DNA of 19,356 bases from positions 1 to 19,356 of the forward strand of contig CAJJMF010000021.1 in assembly GCA_905192805.1 (NCBI GenBank), given 5' to 3'. Each line of letters begins with the position of its first letter. Position 1 is the first letter of the stretch. Both the position numbers and the translations under genes were made by a program. Of the stretch, positions 1 through 6,032 are shown piece after piece. The stretch is from an uncultured Sutterella sp. (GTDB taxonomy: Bacteria > Pseudomonadota > Gammaproteobacteria > Burkholderiales > Burkholderiaceae_F). The notes beneath the pieces are model-generated. The model did not search any database and was not told the origin of the DNA. It was given only the letters and a program-made list of their open reading frames with translations.

Positions 1-214
1 GGCAGGAGCGCTTGGCGTGGAGTTTTCCGATTCGGGGTTTGAGTGCAGGGTCAAGTTGCCATGCCAGATGGGTTCGTTTGAGCCAATCGGCATCGTATTC
101 GAAGGCGTAGGATTCGGCGCCTTTAAGGCGCTCGATAGAAAGGCGCCCCAGTAAGACTGGCCGATTCGCACTGAAGTCATCCAACACCCAGAACGTTTGG
201 GGGGGATTAGGCAT
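1..214 (-). CDS. hipA: HipA-like toxin kinase, N-terminal fragment (runs off the left edge)
   Basis: Only the first 71 codons are inside the window. The reading frame is not closed by a stop and continues past base 1. The start is fixed by a TAATG overlap with the upstream antitoxin gene (stop and start share base 214) and by an AGGAGA ribosome-binding site at 223-228, inside the end of that gene, 8 nt before the ATG. The visible peptide contains LLGRLSIERL and YAFEYDADWL, which match the small N-terminal domain of HipA-type serine/threonine kinases (family pattern 'G.L......FeY...WL'). In E. coli, HipA phosphorylates glutamyl-tRNA synthetase and slows growth; the substrate here cannot be inferred. 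The kinase catalytic residues lie outside the window, so activity cannot be judged. The assignment relies largely on the paired HipB-like gene. Confidence 0.72.
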   Translation of the reverse strand, partial: MPNPPQTFWVLDDFSANRPVLLGRLSIERLKGAESYAFEYDADWLKRTHLAWQLDPALKPRIGKLHAKRSC

Positions 215-534
215 TAGGCTGGTCTCCTAGGCGCACGTTTTTGAGGGAACAGATTCAGGTCTTGTAGCTGTCGCCCCAGCTCATCGTCTTTCGCCACCAG
301 AAGCAGGTCTTCATCGAGGTGATTGAGAGCATGTAATACCGCAGCATACGTCCCCATCGCTACCGACGGATCGCCTTTTTCCACTTTCCAGAGCGTGGCA
401 CGACTGATGCCCGCACGCTCCGCCACGAGTTCTGTTGAGAGTCTGCGCCGTAAGCGTGCGAGTTTGATTTGCTCTCCCATCGTCGCGAGAATACTCGACG
501 TGGAACGCGAAAGGTTGGGGGGAGTTTTTTTCAT
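214..534 (-). CDS. hipB: HipB-like XRE-family antitoxin / autorepressor
   Basis: A 106-residue protein with one helix-turn-helix of the XRE/Cro type at about residues 20-78; the recognition-helix region reads AGISRATLWKVEKGDPSVAM. It has a short basic C-terminal tail (KRAPRRPA). Size and domain layout fit HipB antitoxins, which bind and neutralise HipA and repress their own promoter. It is translationally coupled to the kinase gene through a 1-base stop/start overlap, the classical hipBA order. The ATG at 534 is preceded by GGGAG at a good distance. An almost consensus sigma-70 promoter lies just upstream. It could in principle be another XRE antitoxin, but the HipA N-terminus downstream makes HipB the best call. 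Confidence 0.8.
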   Translation of the reverse strand: MKKTPPNLSRSTSSILATMGEQIKLARLRRRLSTELVAERAGISRATLWKVEKGDPSVAMGTYAAVLHALNHLDEDLLLVAKDDELGRQLQDLNLFPQKRAPRRPA

Positions 535-569
535 GTTGCTCCCTTATAGTGGGGTGAATAACGTTTAGC

Positions 570-598
570 TTTATAGATAAAAAATGGTAATTTGTCAA
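570..598 (-). promoter_or_regulatory. Near-consensus sigma-70 promoter of hipBA
   Basis: Read on the minus strand: TTGACA (593-598), a 17-nt spacer, then TATAAA (570-575). Transcription would start near 563 and leave a leader of about 30 nt before hipB. The hexanucleotide CTATAA occurs at the -10 box and again at 544-549, 27 bp apart. These could be autorepressor half-sites, but that is speculative. Confidence 0.7.
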
Positions 599-660
599 TA
601 AAACTAGACATTACGGAACTCAGCCACTCAGGCAAAATCAACCCACTCGCTAAACACTCG

Positions 661-702
661 AGGCAACAAAAAACTCCGAGTCATCGTGTGGAGACTCGGA
701 GT
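661..702 (-). terminator. Intrinsic terminator of the PNPOx-family gene
   Basis: A perfect 10-bp stem, ACTCCGAGTC (673-682) with GACTCGGAGT (693-702), encloses a 10-nt loop. Read on the minus strand it is followed by TTTTTTGTTG. It lies 27 nt past the stop codon at 729 and ends the cytochrome/PNPOx transcription unit. Confidence 0.88.
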
Positions 703-728
703 GCACGAGGCCTGAGGCGTGGTCAGGC

Positions 729-1268
729 TTACTGGAAACGATCGAAGAACTTTTCCTTACGGCGGGCTTTGCCCGTCATGGAGTTGATCGTCATTTTCCA
801 GACAATCGTGTCAGCGCCAAAGGCCTTGTAGTAGTCCTTGATCTGCTCAGGGGTGACCATGGGCAGGTAGTGCTTGCTAATGATGGCCATAACGCGTTGA
901 CGTTCATCTTCATCAGTCACTTCATGCAGTTCCCCTGCAGCGACCACGCTCACAAAGTTCACCTTGAACTCTTGCGGGACTTCATCCACGGCGGGTTTCG
1001 CATGCAGGATCATACACGCCGAAATCTTCGGATTCTGCTTGAGGTTTTGATAAAAACGACTGTCCGTGCTTTTCACGGTATGGCAGTAAAGCGTTTGGTC
1101 TTCGTCAGAATACACTGCACTCAGAGGAATACCGTAAGGCGTACCACTGGCGTCAGCCGTTGAAACAATGGCAAACTGAGCATGTTTTGCTGCAAACCGT
1201 GTTTCTTCCGGGCTAAGCTGCCGGTCCTGGCGTCGTAAAGGACGCTCTGTTGATTTCATTTCGGACAT
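729..1268 (-). CDS. Pyridoxamine 5'-phosphate oxidase-family FMN-binding protein (NimA-like)
   Basis: A 179-residue soluble protein with no signal peptide. The layout is that of the PNPOx-like split-barrel family: LRRQDRQLSPEE near residue 11, a first strand with FAIVSTADASGTPYGIPL (about 32-49), then LYCHTVKSTDSRFYQNLKQNPKISACM, and a terminal SMTGKARRKEKF segment. The 'TGKARR' ending is typical of the Pyridox_ox_2/NimA-type branch, whose members bind FMN or haem; some reduce nitroimidazoles. The substrate here is unknown. The gene lies 68 nt downstream of the pentahaem cytochrome gene on the same strand, so the two may be co-transcribed. The ATG at 1268 has GGAG upstream, and that ribosome-binding site sits in the loop of a small hairpin (1271-1286). 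Confidence 0.8.
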   Translation of the reverse strand: MSEMKSTERPLRRQDRQLSPEETRFAAKHAQFAIVSTADASGTPYGIPLSAVYSDEDQTLYCHTVKSTDSRFYQNLKQNPKISACMILHAKPAVDEVPQEFKVNFVSVVAAGELHEVTDEDERQRVMAIISKHYLPMVTPEQIKDYYKAFGADTIVWKMTINSMTGKARRKEKFFDRFQ

Positions 1269-1270
1269 TG

Positions 1271-1286
1271 ATCACTCCTTCGTGAT
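1271..1286 (-). promoter_or_regulatory. Hairpin presenting the ribosome-binding site of the PNPOx-family gene
   Basis: On the minus strand ATCAC, GAAGGA, GTGAT forms a 5-bp stem whose 6-nt loop holds the Shine-Dalgarno sequence; part of the SD (the G of GGAG) enters the stem. It ends 2 nt before the start codon. It may tune translation of the second cistron, but the stem is short and could be chance. Confidence 0.35.
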
Positions 1287-1336
1287 AGTCTCATCGTTGA
1301 TGACTGAATTCTGACTGCCGACCTCGCACTACCACC

Positions 1337-2836
1337 TTACTTCGCGGGCTTCGGGCAGTAGGTCTTGATCCAGCTGTCGACATGATCATTCCATGCACTG
1401 TTTTCGTCAAAGAGCCCCGCCTTACGAGCGGTTTCGATGATTTCAGGCACTTCCTTTTCATAGTCTTTGCACTGTTGTGCAATGGCACCGTGACGGTTCT
1501 TCACCCCAACAATGGCTTCGGCTTCTTCCTTGGTCTTAATGCTGGGTGTGACGTACTTCTTCACACCGTGTTTGGTCATGATATCCAAACTGGTGCGACG
1601 AGCGCGTTCCGATTTGTAAAGGGCATCGGCAAGACCGTTAAAGGCTTCTTCGGTGTTGTGGAACCACGCCGCACGAATCAAGCTATTTAACTTGAAGTAA
1701 GCACTACGAATGTCCGCCAACACGGGGGCCATTTCGGCTTCCGTGGCACCCGCCTTCCAGGCAGCGCCCGCATCTAAGTGCGCCTTGGCGATGTTTTCGA
1801 TCGCTTCATCACGCAACTTACGCGCCTTGGCCTTACGTTCCCCTAACAACTCCACATAGAACTGTTTGGGTTTATCGTGGCAACGTGCACAGGTGTTTTC
1901 AAAGTTTTCGAGCGGATTGCCCACCGTATGGTTGGTGATACCCGTCTTTTGATCCTTGCCCATGTGGCAGTCCGTACAGGCCAAACCGTTCTTACCGTGG
2001 ATACCCACCGTGAAGAGTTCGAAGTCGGGGTGTTCCACCCAGACGAGCGGCGTCTTCGAGATCGGGTTCACGATGTCCACAAAGGGTTTGCCGTCACTGA
2101 AATTCTTCCCGTCGTTATAAAAACGTTCCATCGCGTCGAGCGTGAAACCATACTTCCACGGCGTTGTCGATAAGTCGGCCGTGAGTTCCTTACCGTCCTT
2201 ATCTTTCCAGGACTGGTGCGTACGGTAGTCTTCGTAGTGGCACTGAGCACAGACTAAACGCTTTTGAACGGTCTTGGAGGATTCCGCAAAGGTGGGTAAG
2301 CCCGCCTTTTGAAGTTCCTTGTCGAGCCACTTCGGTGCTACGCGCAACTGGAACGTTTTGGTGTCGTGACAGTTCGAGCAACCAATCGTATTGGCACCTT
2401 CCTTGGCGTAATCTTTCCACGTCTTCGAGAGGAGCGCTAATTCGCCATCACGTTCAATAATGGCGGGGGCACCTGAGCTGTGGCACAGTAAGCAACGTGA
2501 ACCGATTTCGCCCGTGCGAGCACCGGCAGCAAAATCGAGCCACGCGTAGTAGTGACCACGTAAACCGTTCAAGCTCGAACCCGTTGCACTTTCCTTATCG
2601 GCTTGCAAAATAGCAAACCCAGGGTGTGTGGCGGTCATGTCTTCGAACTTCGAATCTTTCTTCGAAGCCATCCACATATCGTAGTACGGCCCTAAATTTT
2701 TAAAGTTGGCACTGTTGACCTGTTTTAAAACGGGGTCTTGGGTAGGGGTAGCCTTTTCTTCGGCCATAAGGGCTCCATTGAACCCAATGCCTATGATCGC
2801 TAACGAGAGCGACAAAGCGATTTTTTGTAATAGCAT
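1337..2836 (-). CDS. Pentahaem cytochrome c, NrfA-like (ammonia-forming nitrite reductase family), atypical active site
   Basis: A 499-residue exported protein. I chose ATG 2836 because it has AGGAG nine nt upstream and gives a clean signal peptide (MLLQKIALSLSLAIIGIGFN, with ALMA as likely cleavage site); an upstream in-frame ATG at 2995 would add 53 residues before the signal. Five haem motifs are visible: CLLCH 115-119, CSNCH 153-157, CAQCH 196-200, CTDCH 287-291, CARCH 316-320. Order, spacing, GIHGKN (278-283) and the helical C-terminus match NrfA, which reduces nitrite (also NO and hydroxylamine) to ammonium in the periplasm. Compared by eye with E. coli and Wolinella NrfA, haem 1 has His instead of Lys (as in Campylobacter jejuni), the active-site Tyr appears to be Asp203, and the Ca-site Lys and Gln appear to be Trp266 and Glu268, while the Arg (R107) and His (H269) are kept. 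No nrfH quinol dehydrogenase is adjacent. Substrate uncertain. Confidence 0.82.
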   Translation of the reverse strand: MLLQKIALSLSLAIIGIGFNGALMAEEKATPTQDPVLKQVNSANFKNLGPYYDMWMASKKDSKFEDMTATHPGFAILQADKESATGSSLNGLRGHYYAWLDFAAGARTGEIGSRCLLCHSSGAPAIIERDGELALLSKTWKDYAKEGANTIGCSNCHDTKTFQLRVAPKWLDKELQKAGLPTFAESSKTVQKRLVCAQCHYEDYRTHQSWKDKDGKELTADLSTTPWKYGFTLDAMERFYNDGKNFSDGKPFVDIVNPISKTPLVWVEHPDFELFTVGIHGKNGLACTDCHMGKDQKTGITNHTVGNPLENFENTCARCHDKPKQFYVELLGERKAKARKLRDEAIENIAKAHLDAGAAWKAGATEAEMAPVLADIRSAYFKLNSLIRAAWFHNTEEAFNGLADALYKSERARRTSLDIMTKHGVKKYVTPSIKTKEEAEAIVGVKNRHGAIAQQCKDYEKEVPEIIETARKAGLFDENSAWNDHVDSWIKTYCPKPAK

Positions 2837-3030
2837 CCTTGGATCTCCTGTGTGTTGCCGTACCAAAAGGTAAGGCAGCCAAAAAATGCGACTGTGCGCT
2901 GGGGCAAAGAGCGACACACGTGTCATAGGGGGACTGACAGCGATCTCATTTTTTTGCGAATCAAAGTATACTGGTACAAAATTTATACAACCCACACAGT
3001 TTTAGCCTATTTCACCCCCACACTTGTATC
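2837..3030. promoter_or_regulatory. Divergent intergenic region between the NrfA-like gene and the MocR regulator
   Basis: This 194-bp region must hold both divergent promoters. Visible elements: a dyad GTATA (2966-2970), 13 nt, TATAC (2984-2988) that encloses TGGTAC and could be the operator of the adjacent MocR protein; and TTTTT-GCGA-ATCAA (2951-2964), which has one perfect half of an FNR/CRP-type site. No strong -35/-10 pair is evident in either direction, consistent with activator-dependent promoters. Element assignments are tentative. Confidence 0.35.
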
Positions 3031-4518
3031 ATGCCAACGTCCAAAGAAATCGTGATCACCCTCGCGTTAAACGCGAATCATGGCAAGCCTATGTATTGGC
3101 AGTTAGCGGACCATATCCGCCAACGCATTATCCAAGGGCAGGCTTGTGCGGGAGAGCGTTTACCGAGTTTGCGTAAACTCGCGATGCAACTGAATTGTTC
3201 CGTGGATACCGTCAAAAAAGCCTACGAAATCCTGACGCAAGAGGGTTTTATTGCGACTCGTCGCGGCGCAGCCTACCAGGTGCAACGTACGGATAGTTTG
3301 GTTCCCCCGCAGGTGGGCACGTCCGCGGTGCCGCTGTCGCAGACGAGGGTTGCGATGAATAGTCCCAAGTTCCAAATGGCGGAAAGGACGTTTAGCAACT
3401 ACCAAGCACTTCACTTAGCGGATAAACCCTTGGCCATATATTCCCCCAATATGGGATCGATCCCCGAGAAGGAATTCTTGCGACTGGCGAGTCACTTGGC
3501 ACGTACTCAGCGAGCCAACCATTACTACAGCGCACCCGCAGGCTTACCAGCTCTCAGAAAAGCCATTTGTGAGCGATTGCGTCAAATGCGTGGGATTCTT
3601 TGTGATCCCGAACAGATCATCATCACCAATGGCACGTTGCAGAGTCTCAACCTCGTTGCTCAGTTGCTCTTTCAACCTAATGAGACGGTCTGTTTGGAAG
3701 ACCCCACGCTTGACCTCTTTGCCAAGGTGTTTCGTTATAACACCTTGAATGTGGTGGGGGTACCAGTGGATAAGGACGGATTTTCCGTTAAGCTAGCGAA
3801 AGAAAAGGCGCCCGAAGCCAAAGGGGTATTGGTTACCCCAGCGAGTCAAACCCCAATGAGTGTGACGATGTCGGAAGAACGTCGTAAAGCGCTGATTGAT
3901 TGGGCGTTTGAGAATAAAGCGTGGATTATTGAAGATGACACGGATAATCTGTTGTGGGTGTCGGGCTCTCAGGTTCCCCCGATTCGCGCCCTCCCCCGGG
4001 CGGAACATTGTGTGATTTACATGGAAAGTTTTTCCTTGCAGTTTTCGCCTGGCATTAAGCTCGCCTATCTGCTGGTCCCTAAGGGACTGGAAAAAGCCTT
4101 TATCGGAGCCAAACTCTTAACAGACCGTGGGGCAAGTGAAAGTACGCAAGCCTTGTTGGCTAAATACTTTGATTCCGATGGGGCGTTGAGTTACCTACGC
4201 AAACTTCAAAAGCAATTCATTGATCGCTTCCACTTTGCGATGGAGGCGGGCGAGGTGATTCTGGGAGCCTATGGAACCTTTTCCGATACTCGCGTGGGGC
4301 CCCATTTGGCGTTTTTATTAAAACCCGACTACCCTGATCACATGGTCACAGAGCGGGTCCGCAAAGAGGGGGTGATTGTCCGAGCGTTAAGTCAATATTG
4401 GCGGGATACGTCCCGTGTCAATGGACTTAGTATTGGGTTTGGTACGTTTACGGAGGACGAAATTCGTGGTGCCTTTGAGAAAATTGCCCACGTCTGTGAA
4501 ACGCTCAAAACCAAGTAA
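3031..4518 (+). CDS. MocR-type GntR regulator with aminotransferase-like domain lacking the PLP lysine
   Basis: A 495-residue protein with the MocR/GabR layout: a winged helix at about residues 20-85 (YWQLADHIRQRIIQG, ERLPSLRKLAMQLNCS, VKKAYEILTQEGFI), a linker to about 130, then a fold-type I aminotransferase-like domain (ITNGTLQSLNLVAQLL at 198-213, LVTPASQTP, WIIEDDTDN, YMESFSLQFSPGIKLAY). In GabR the corresponding motifs are PSHQ, EDDYD and GTFSKSLLPGLR; the Lys forms the PLP aldimine. Here that position is Leu336, the stacking/ring-binding Tyr position is Thr304, and the His of PSHQ is Ser272. The protein therefore probably cannot form the normal internal aldimine. It is divergent from the NrfA-like gene and is a plausible regulator of it. 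The ATG at 3031 has no good Shine-Dalgarno sequence, so the exact start is uncertain. Confidence 0.85.
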   Translation: MPTSKEIVITLALNANHGKPMYWQLADHIRQRIIQGQACAGERLPSLRKLAMQLNCSVDTVKKAYEILTQEGFIATRRGAAYQVQRTDSLVPPQVGTSAVPLSQTRVAMNSPKFQMAERTFSNYQALHLADKPLAIYSPNMGSIPEKEFLRLASHLARTQRANHYYSAPAGLPALRKAICERLRQMRGILCDPEQIIITNGTLQSLNLVAQLLFQPNETVCLEDPTLDLFAKVFRYNTLNVVGVPVDKDGFSVKLAKEKAPEAKGVLVTPASQTPMSVTMSEERRKALIDWAFENKAWIIEDDTDNLLWVSGSQVPPIRALPRAEHCVIYMESFSLQFSPGIKLAYLLVPKGLEKAFIGAKLLTDRGASESTQALLAKYFDSDGALSYLRKLQKQFIDRFHFAMEAGEVILGAYGTFSDTRVGPHLAFLLKPDYPDHMVTERVRKEGVIVRALSQYWRDTSRVNGLSIGFGTFTEDEIRGAFEKIAHVCETLKTK

Positions 4519-4556
4519 AGGCAAGGAGCACAGGCGACTTGTCTCTGAGGTTGGCT

Positions 4557-4585
4557 TTGAGAGGCTTGGCACCATCGGATAATCC
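4557..4585 (+). promoter_or_regulatory. Candidate promoter of the SGNH-like gene
   Basis: TTGAGA (4557-4562), a 17-nt spacer, then TAATCC (4580-4585), about 60 nt before the chosen start at 4646. A moderate match to sigma-70 consensus. No terminator is visible between the MocR gene and this site, so read-through is also possible. Confidence 0.4.
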
Positions 4586-4645
4586 TGTGTGAGCAAAGTG
4601 GTGTTATTCTCGAAGAGAAGTCGATTTTTTCTGTGGGAGGAAGTG

Positions 4646-5413
4646 ATGACCGTGAAAAGTCCCGTTTCACCGCGTGTTCGTGCGCTTGAGCATGAAGTCC
4701 ACTCCGTCTTGTTGGCGGGTAATAGCTTCATGTACTACAACAATGGCATCGTGCAGTGGCTCCAAGGGTTGATCGCCGCGAGCGAATTAAAGTCGCCCTC
4801 AGTGAGTATGGTGACGATTGCCTACGGTGGGCTCGATTGGCATGATATGGCCTCGTACTTGCGACCCAACGCCATTAATTCCTATACGGTTTTAAACGAC
4901 GGAACCAATCGTTTAGCGTTCCGTGAGGACGATGGCCCCGTCTTTGATGCCGTCGTGATGCAAGACAACTCTCAAGGCCCGATTCACCCAGAGTTGAGCA
5001 AAAAATTCCGTGAGTATGCCAAAAAACATGCCGAAACGATTCGCGCAGCGGGCGCTCAACCCCTATTAATGCTCACGTGGGCCTTTACGGGACGCCCCGA
5101 GATGACGGAACAGTTGGCGCGTGCCACGATTGAGGTGGCAAACGACAATGGCATTATGGTGGTACCGGTGGGGCTTGCGTTTGCCGAGGCGCTTCGCGGG
5201 CGTCCGGACTTGTCGCTCATCATTGCCGACAACCGCCACCCGAGTGTGGCAGGGACGTACTTAGAAGCGTGTGTACTCTATGCGACGCTCCTTAATCGCT
5301 CGCCTGTGGGGATCCCGTGGTACGGGTTGGGCGAATTAACGCTCAGTGCGACGGATGCCCGCTATTTGCAAGAGGTGGCCTGGCATACCGTGAATCACTT
5401 TTTCATGGACTAA
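4646..5413 (+). CDS. SGNH/GDSL hydrolase-like protein, cytoplasmic
   Basis: A 255-residue protein. ATG 4646 is chosen over an in-frame ATG at 4589 because GGGAGG lies 5 nt upstream. The four SGNH blocks are recognisable: LLAGNSFMYYNNG (nucleophile Ser27), IAYGG (58-62, block II Gly), VVMQDNSQ (103-110, block III Asn108) and ADNRHPSVAGTYLEA (194-208, with Asp195 and His198 of the catalytic DxxH). The GNSF block resembles the DUF4886-like branch. Such enzymes hydrolyse esters on small molecules, lipids or carbohydrates; the substrate here is unknown. There is no signal peptide, so the protein should act inside the cell. It is followed within 15 nt by an intrinsic terminator and is probably monocistronic. 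Confidence 0.72.
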   Translation: MTVKSPVSPRVRALEHEVHSVLLAGNSFMYYNNGIVQWLQGLIAASELKSPSVSMVTIAYGGLDWHDMASYLRPNAINSYTVLNDGTNRLAFREDDGPVFDAVVMQDNSQGPIHPELSKKFREYAKKHAETIRAAGAQPLLMLTWAFTGRPEMTEQLARATIEVANDNGIMVVPVGLAFAEALRGRPDLSLIIADNRHPSVAGTYLEACVLYATLLNRSPVGIPWYGLGELTLSATDARYLQEVAWHTVNHFFMD

Positions 5414-5425
5414 CCCAGACTCAGT

Positions 5426-5460
5426 AAAAAGGCCCAACGCGTGAGCGCTGAGCCTTTTTT
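5426..5460. terminator. Bidirectional terminator between the SGNH-like gene and nrdG
   Basis: AAAAAGGC (5426-5433) pairs with GCCTTTTT near 5452-5459, with an inner GCG/CGC helix separated by mismatches. The A-run on the left and T-run on the right make it usable from both strands, fitting the convergent genes on either side. Confidence 0.75.
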
Positions 5461-5480
5461 ATTCGGTGGGGTGATGTCGA

Positions 5481-5957
5481 CTAGGTTAATTGGGCGTTTG
5501 GGCGAATCGGAATGATTTTCTGATTCGTGCTCCCACGGAATTCGCCTGGCGTTTTCGTGAGGAGTTTTTCGACAAAGGGGCCATCGACCAATACGTCTAC
5601 GGCCTTCACTAACGGGGAATCCGCGACGTTTTTATACACACGCCCCGTCCACATCCAAATGTCTTTGGTGTCGCCAAAGCGCTCCCGCACGGCTTCGACC
5701 AATTTCAGAAGCTCGGGTTCGTTTTCGGGTTCGAGCGGATCGCCTCCTAAGAGGGAGAGCCCGCGGATAAAGGGTTCGCTCAAAGCGTTTAACACCTGCG
5801 CCACGGTCTCTTCCGTGAAGGGTTTTCCGGCGCAAAAGTTCCAACTTTCTTCGTTAAAGCACCCCTTACAGTGAAGGCGGCAGCCCGAGCAAAACAGCGA
5901 TACACGCACCCCGGGACCGTTGGCGGTATCGCAGGTATTAAGACCAATGTAGTTCAT
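5481..5957 (-). CDS. nrdG: Anaerobic ribonucleoside-triphosphate reductase activating protein (radical SAM)
   Basis: A 158-residue radical-SAM protein. The CX3CX2C cluster motif is C26-RLH-C30-KG-C33, which binds a [4Fe-4S] cluster that cleaves S-adenosylmethionine; the usual SAM-binding GGDP follows at 71-74, and GFxG-like WMWTGRVY lies further on. NrdG uses the 5'-deoxyadenosyl radical to make the glycyl radical on NrdD. Length and motifs are those of typical NrdG. It lies 75 nt downstream of nrdD on the same strand, the usual operon order. The ATG at 5957 has no clear Shine-Dalgarno sequence, and no better in-frame start is seen, so translation may depend on coupling or on the intergenic hairpin. 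Confidence 0.93.
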   Translation of the reverse strand: MNYIGLNTCDTANGPGVRVSLFCSGCRLHCKGCFNEESWNFCAGKPFTEETVAQVLNALSEPFIRGLSLLGGDPLEPENEPELLKLVEAVRERFGDTKDIWMWTGRVYKNVADSPLVKAVDVLVDGPFVEKLLTKTPGEFRGSTNQKIIPIRPNAQLT

Positions 5958-5999
5958 GGTGCTGGGGGAAAAGCATTAAGGGAAGGAAAGCCAAGGGGA

Positions 6000-6018
6000 G
6001 GGGCTCACGGGGAGCCCC
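6000..6018 (-). other. GC-rich intergenic hairpin between nrdD and nrdG
   Basis: GGGGCTC (6000-6006), a 5-nt loop, GAGCCCC (6012-6018): a perfect 7-bp stem. On the minus strand it is followed by C-rich sequence rather than a T-run, so it is not a good terminator. It may stabilise the nrdD 3' end or reduce expression of nrdG relative to nrdD. Confidence 0.5.
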
Positions 6019-6032
6019 CTCACCAAAGACGA

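Noticed and set aside
592..831. 79-codon plus-strand open frame
   Set aside because: It runs through the hipBA promoter, a terminator hairpin and the 3' part of the PNPOx-family gene.
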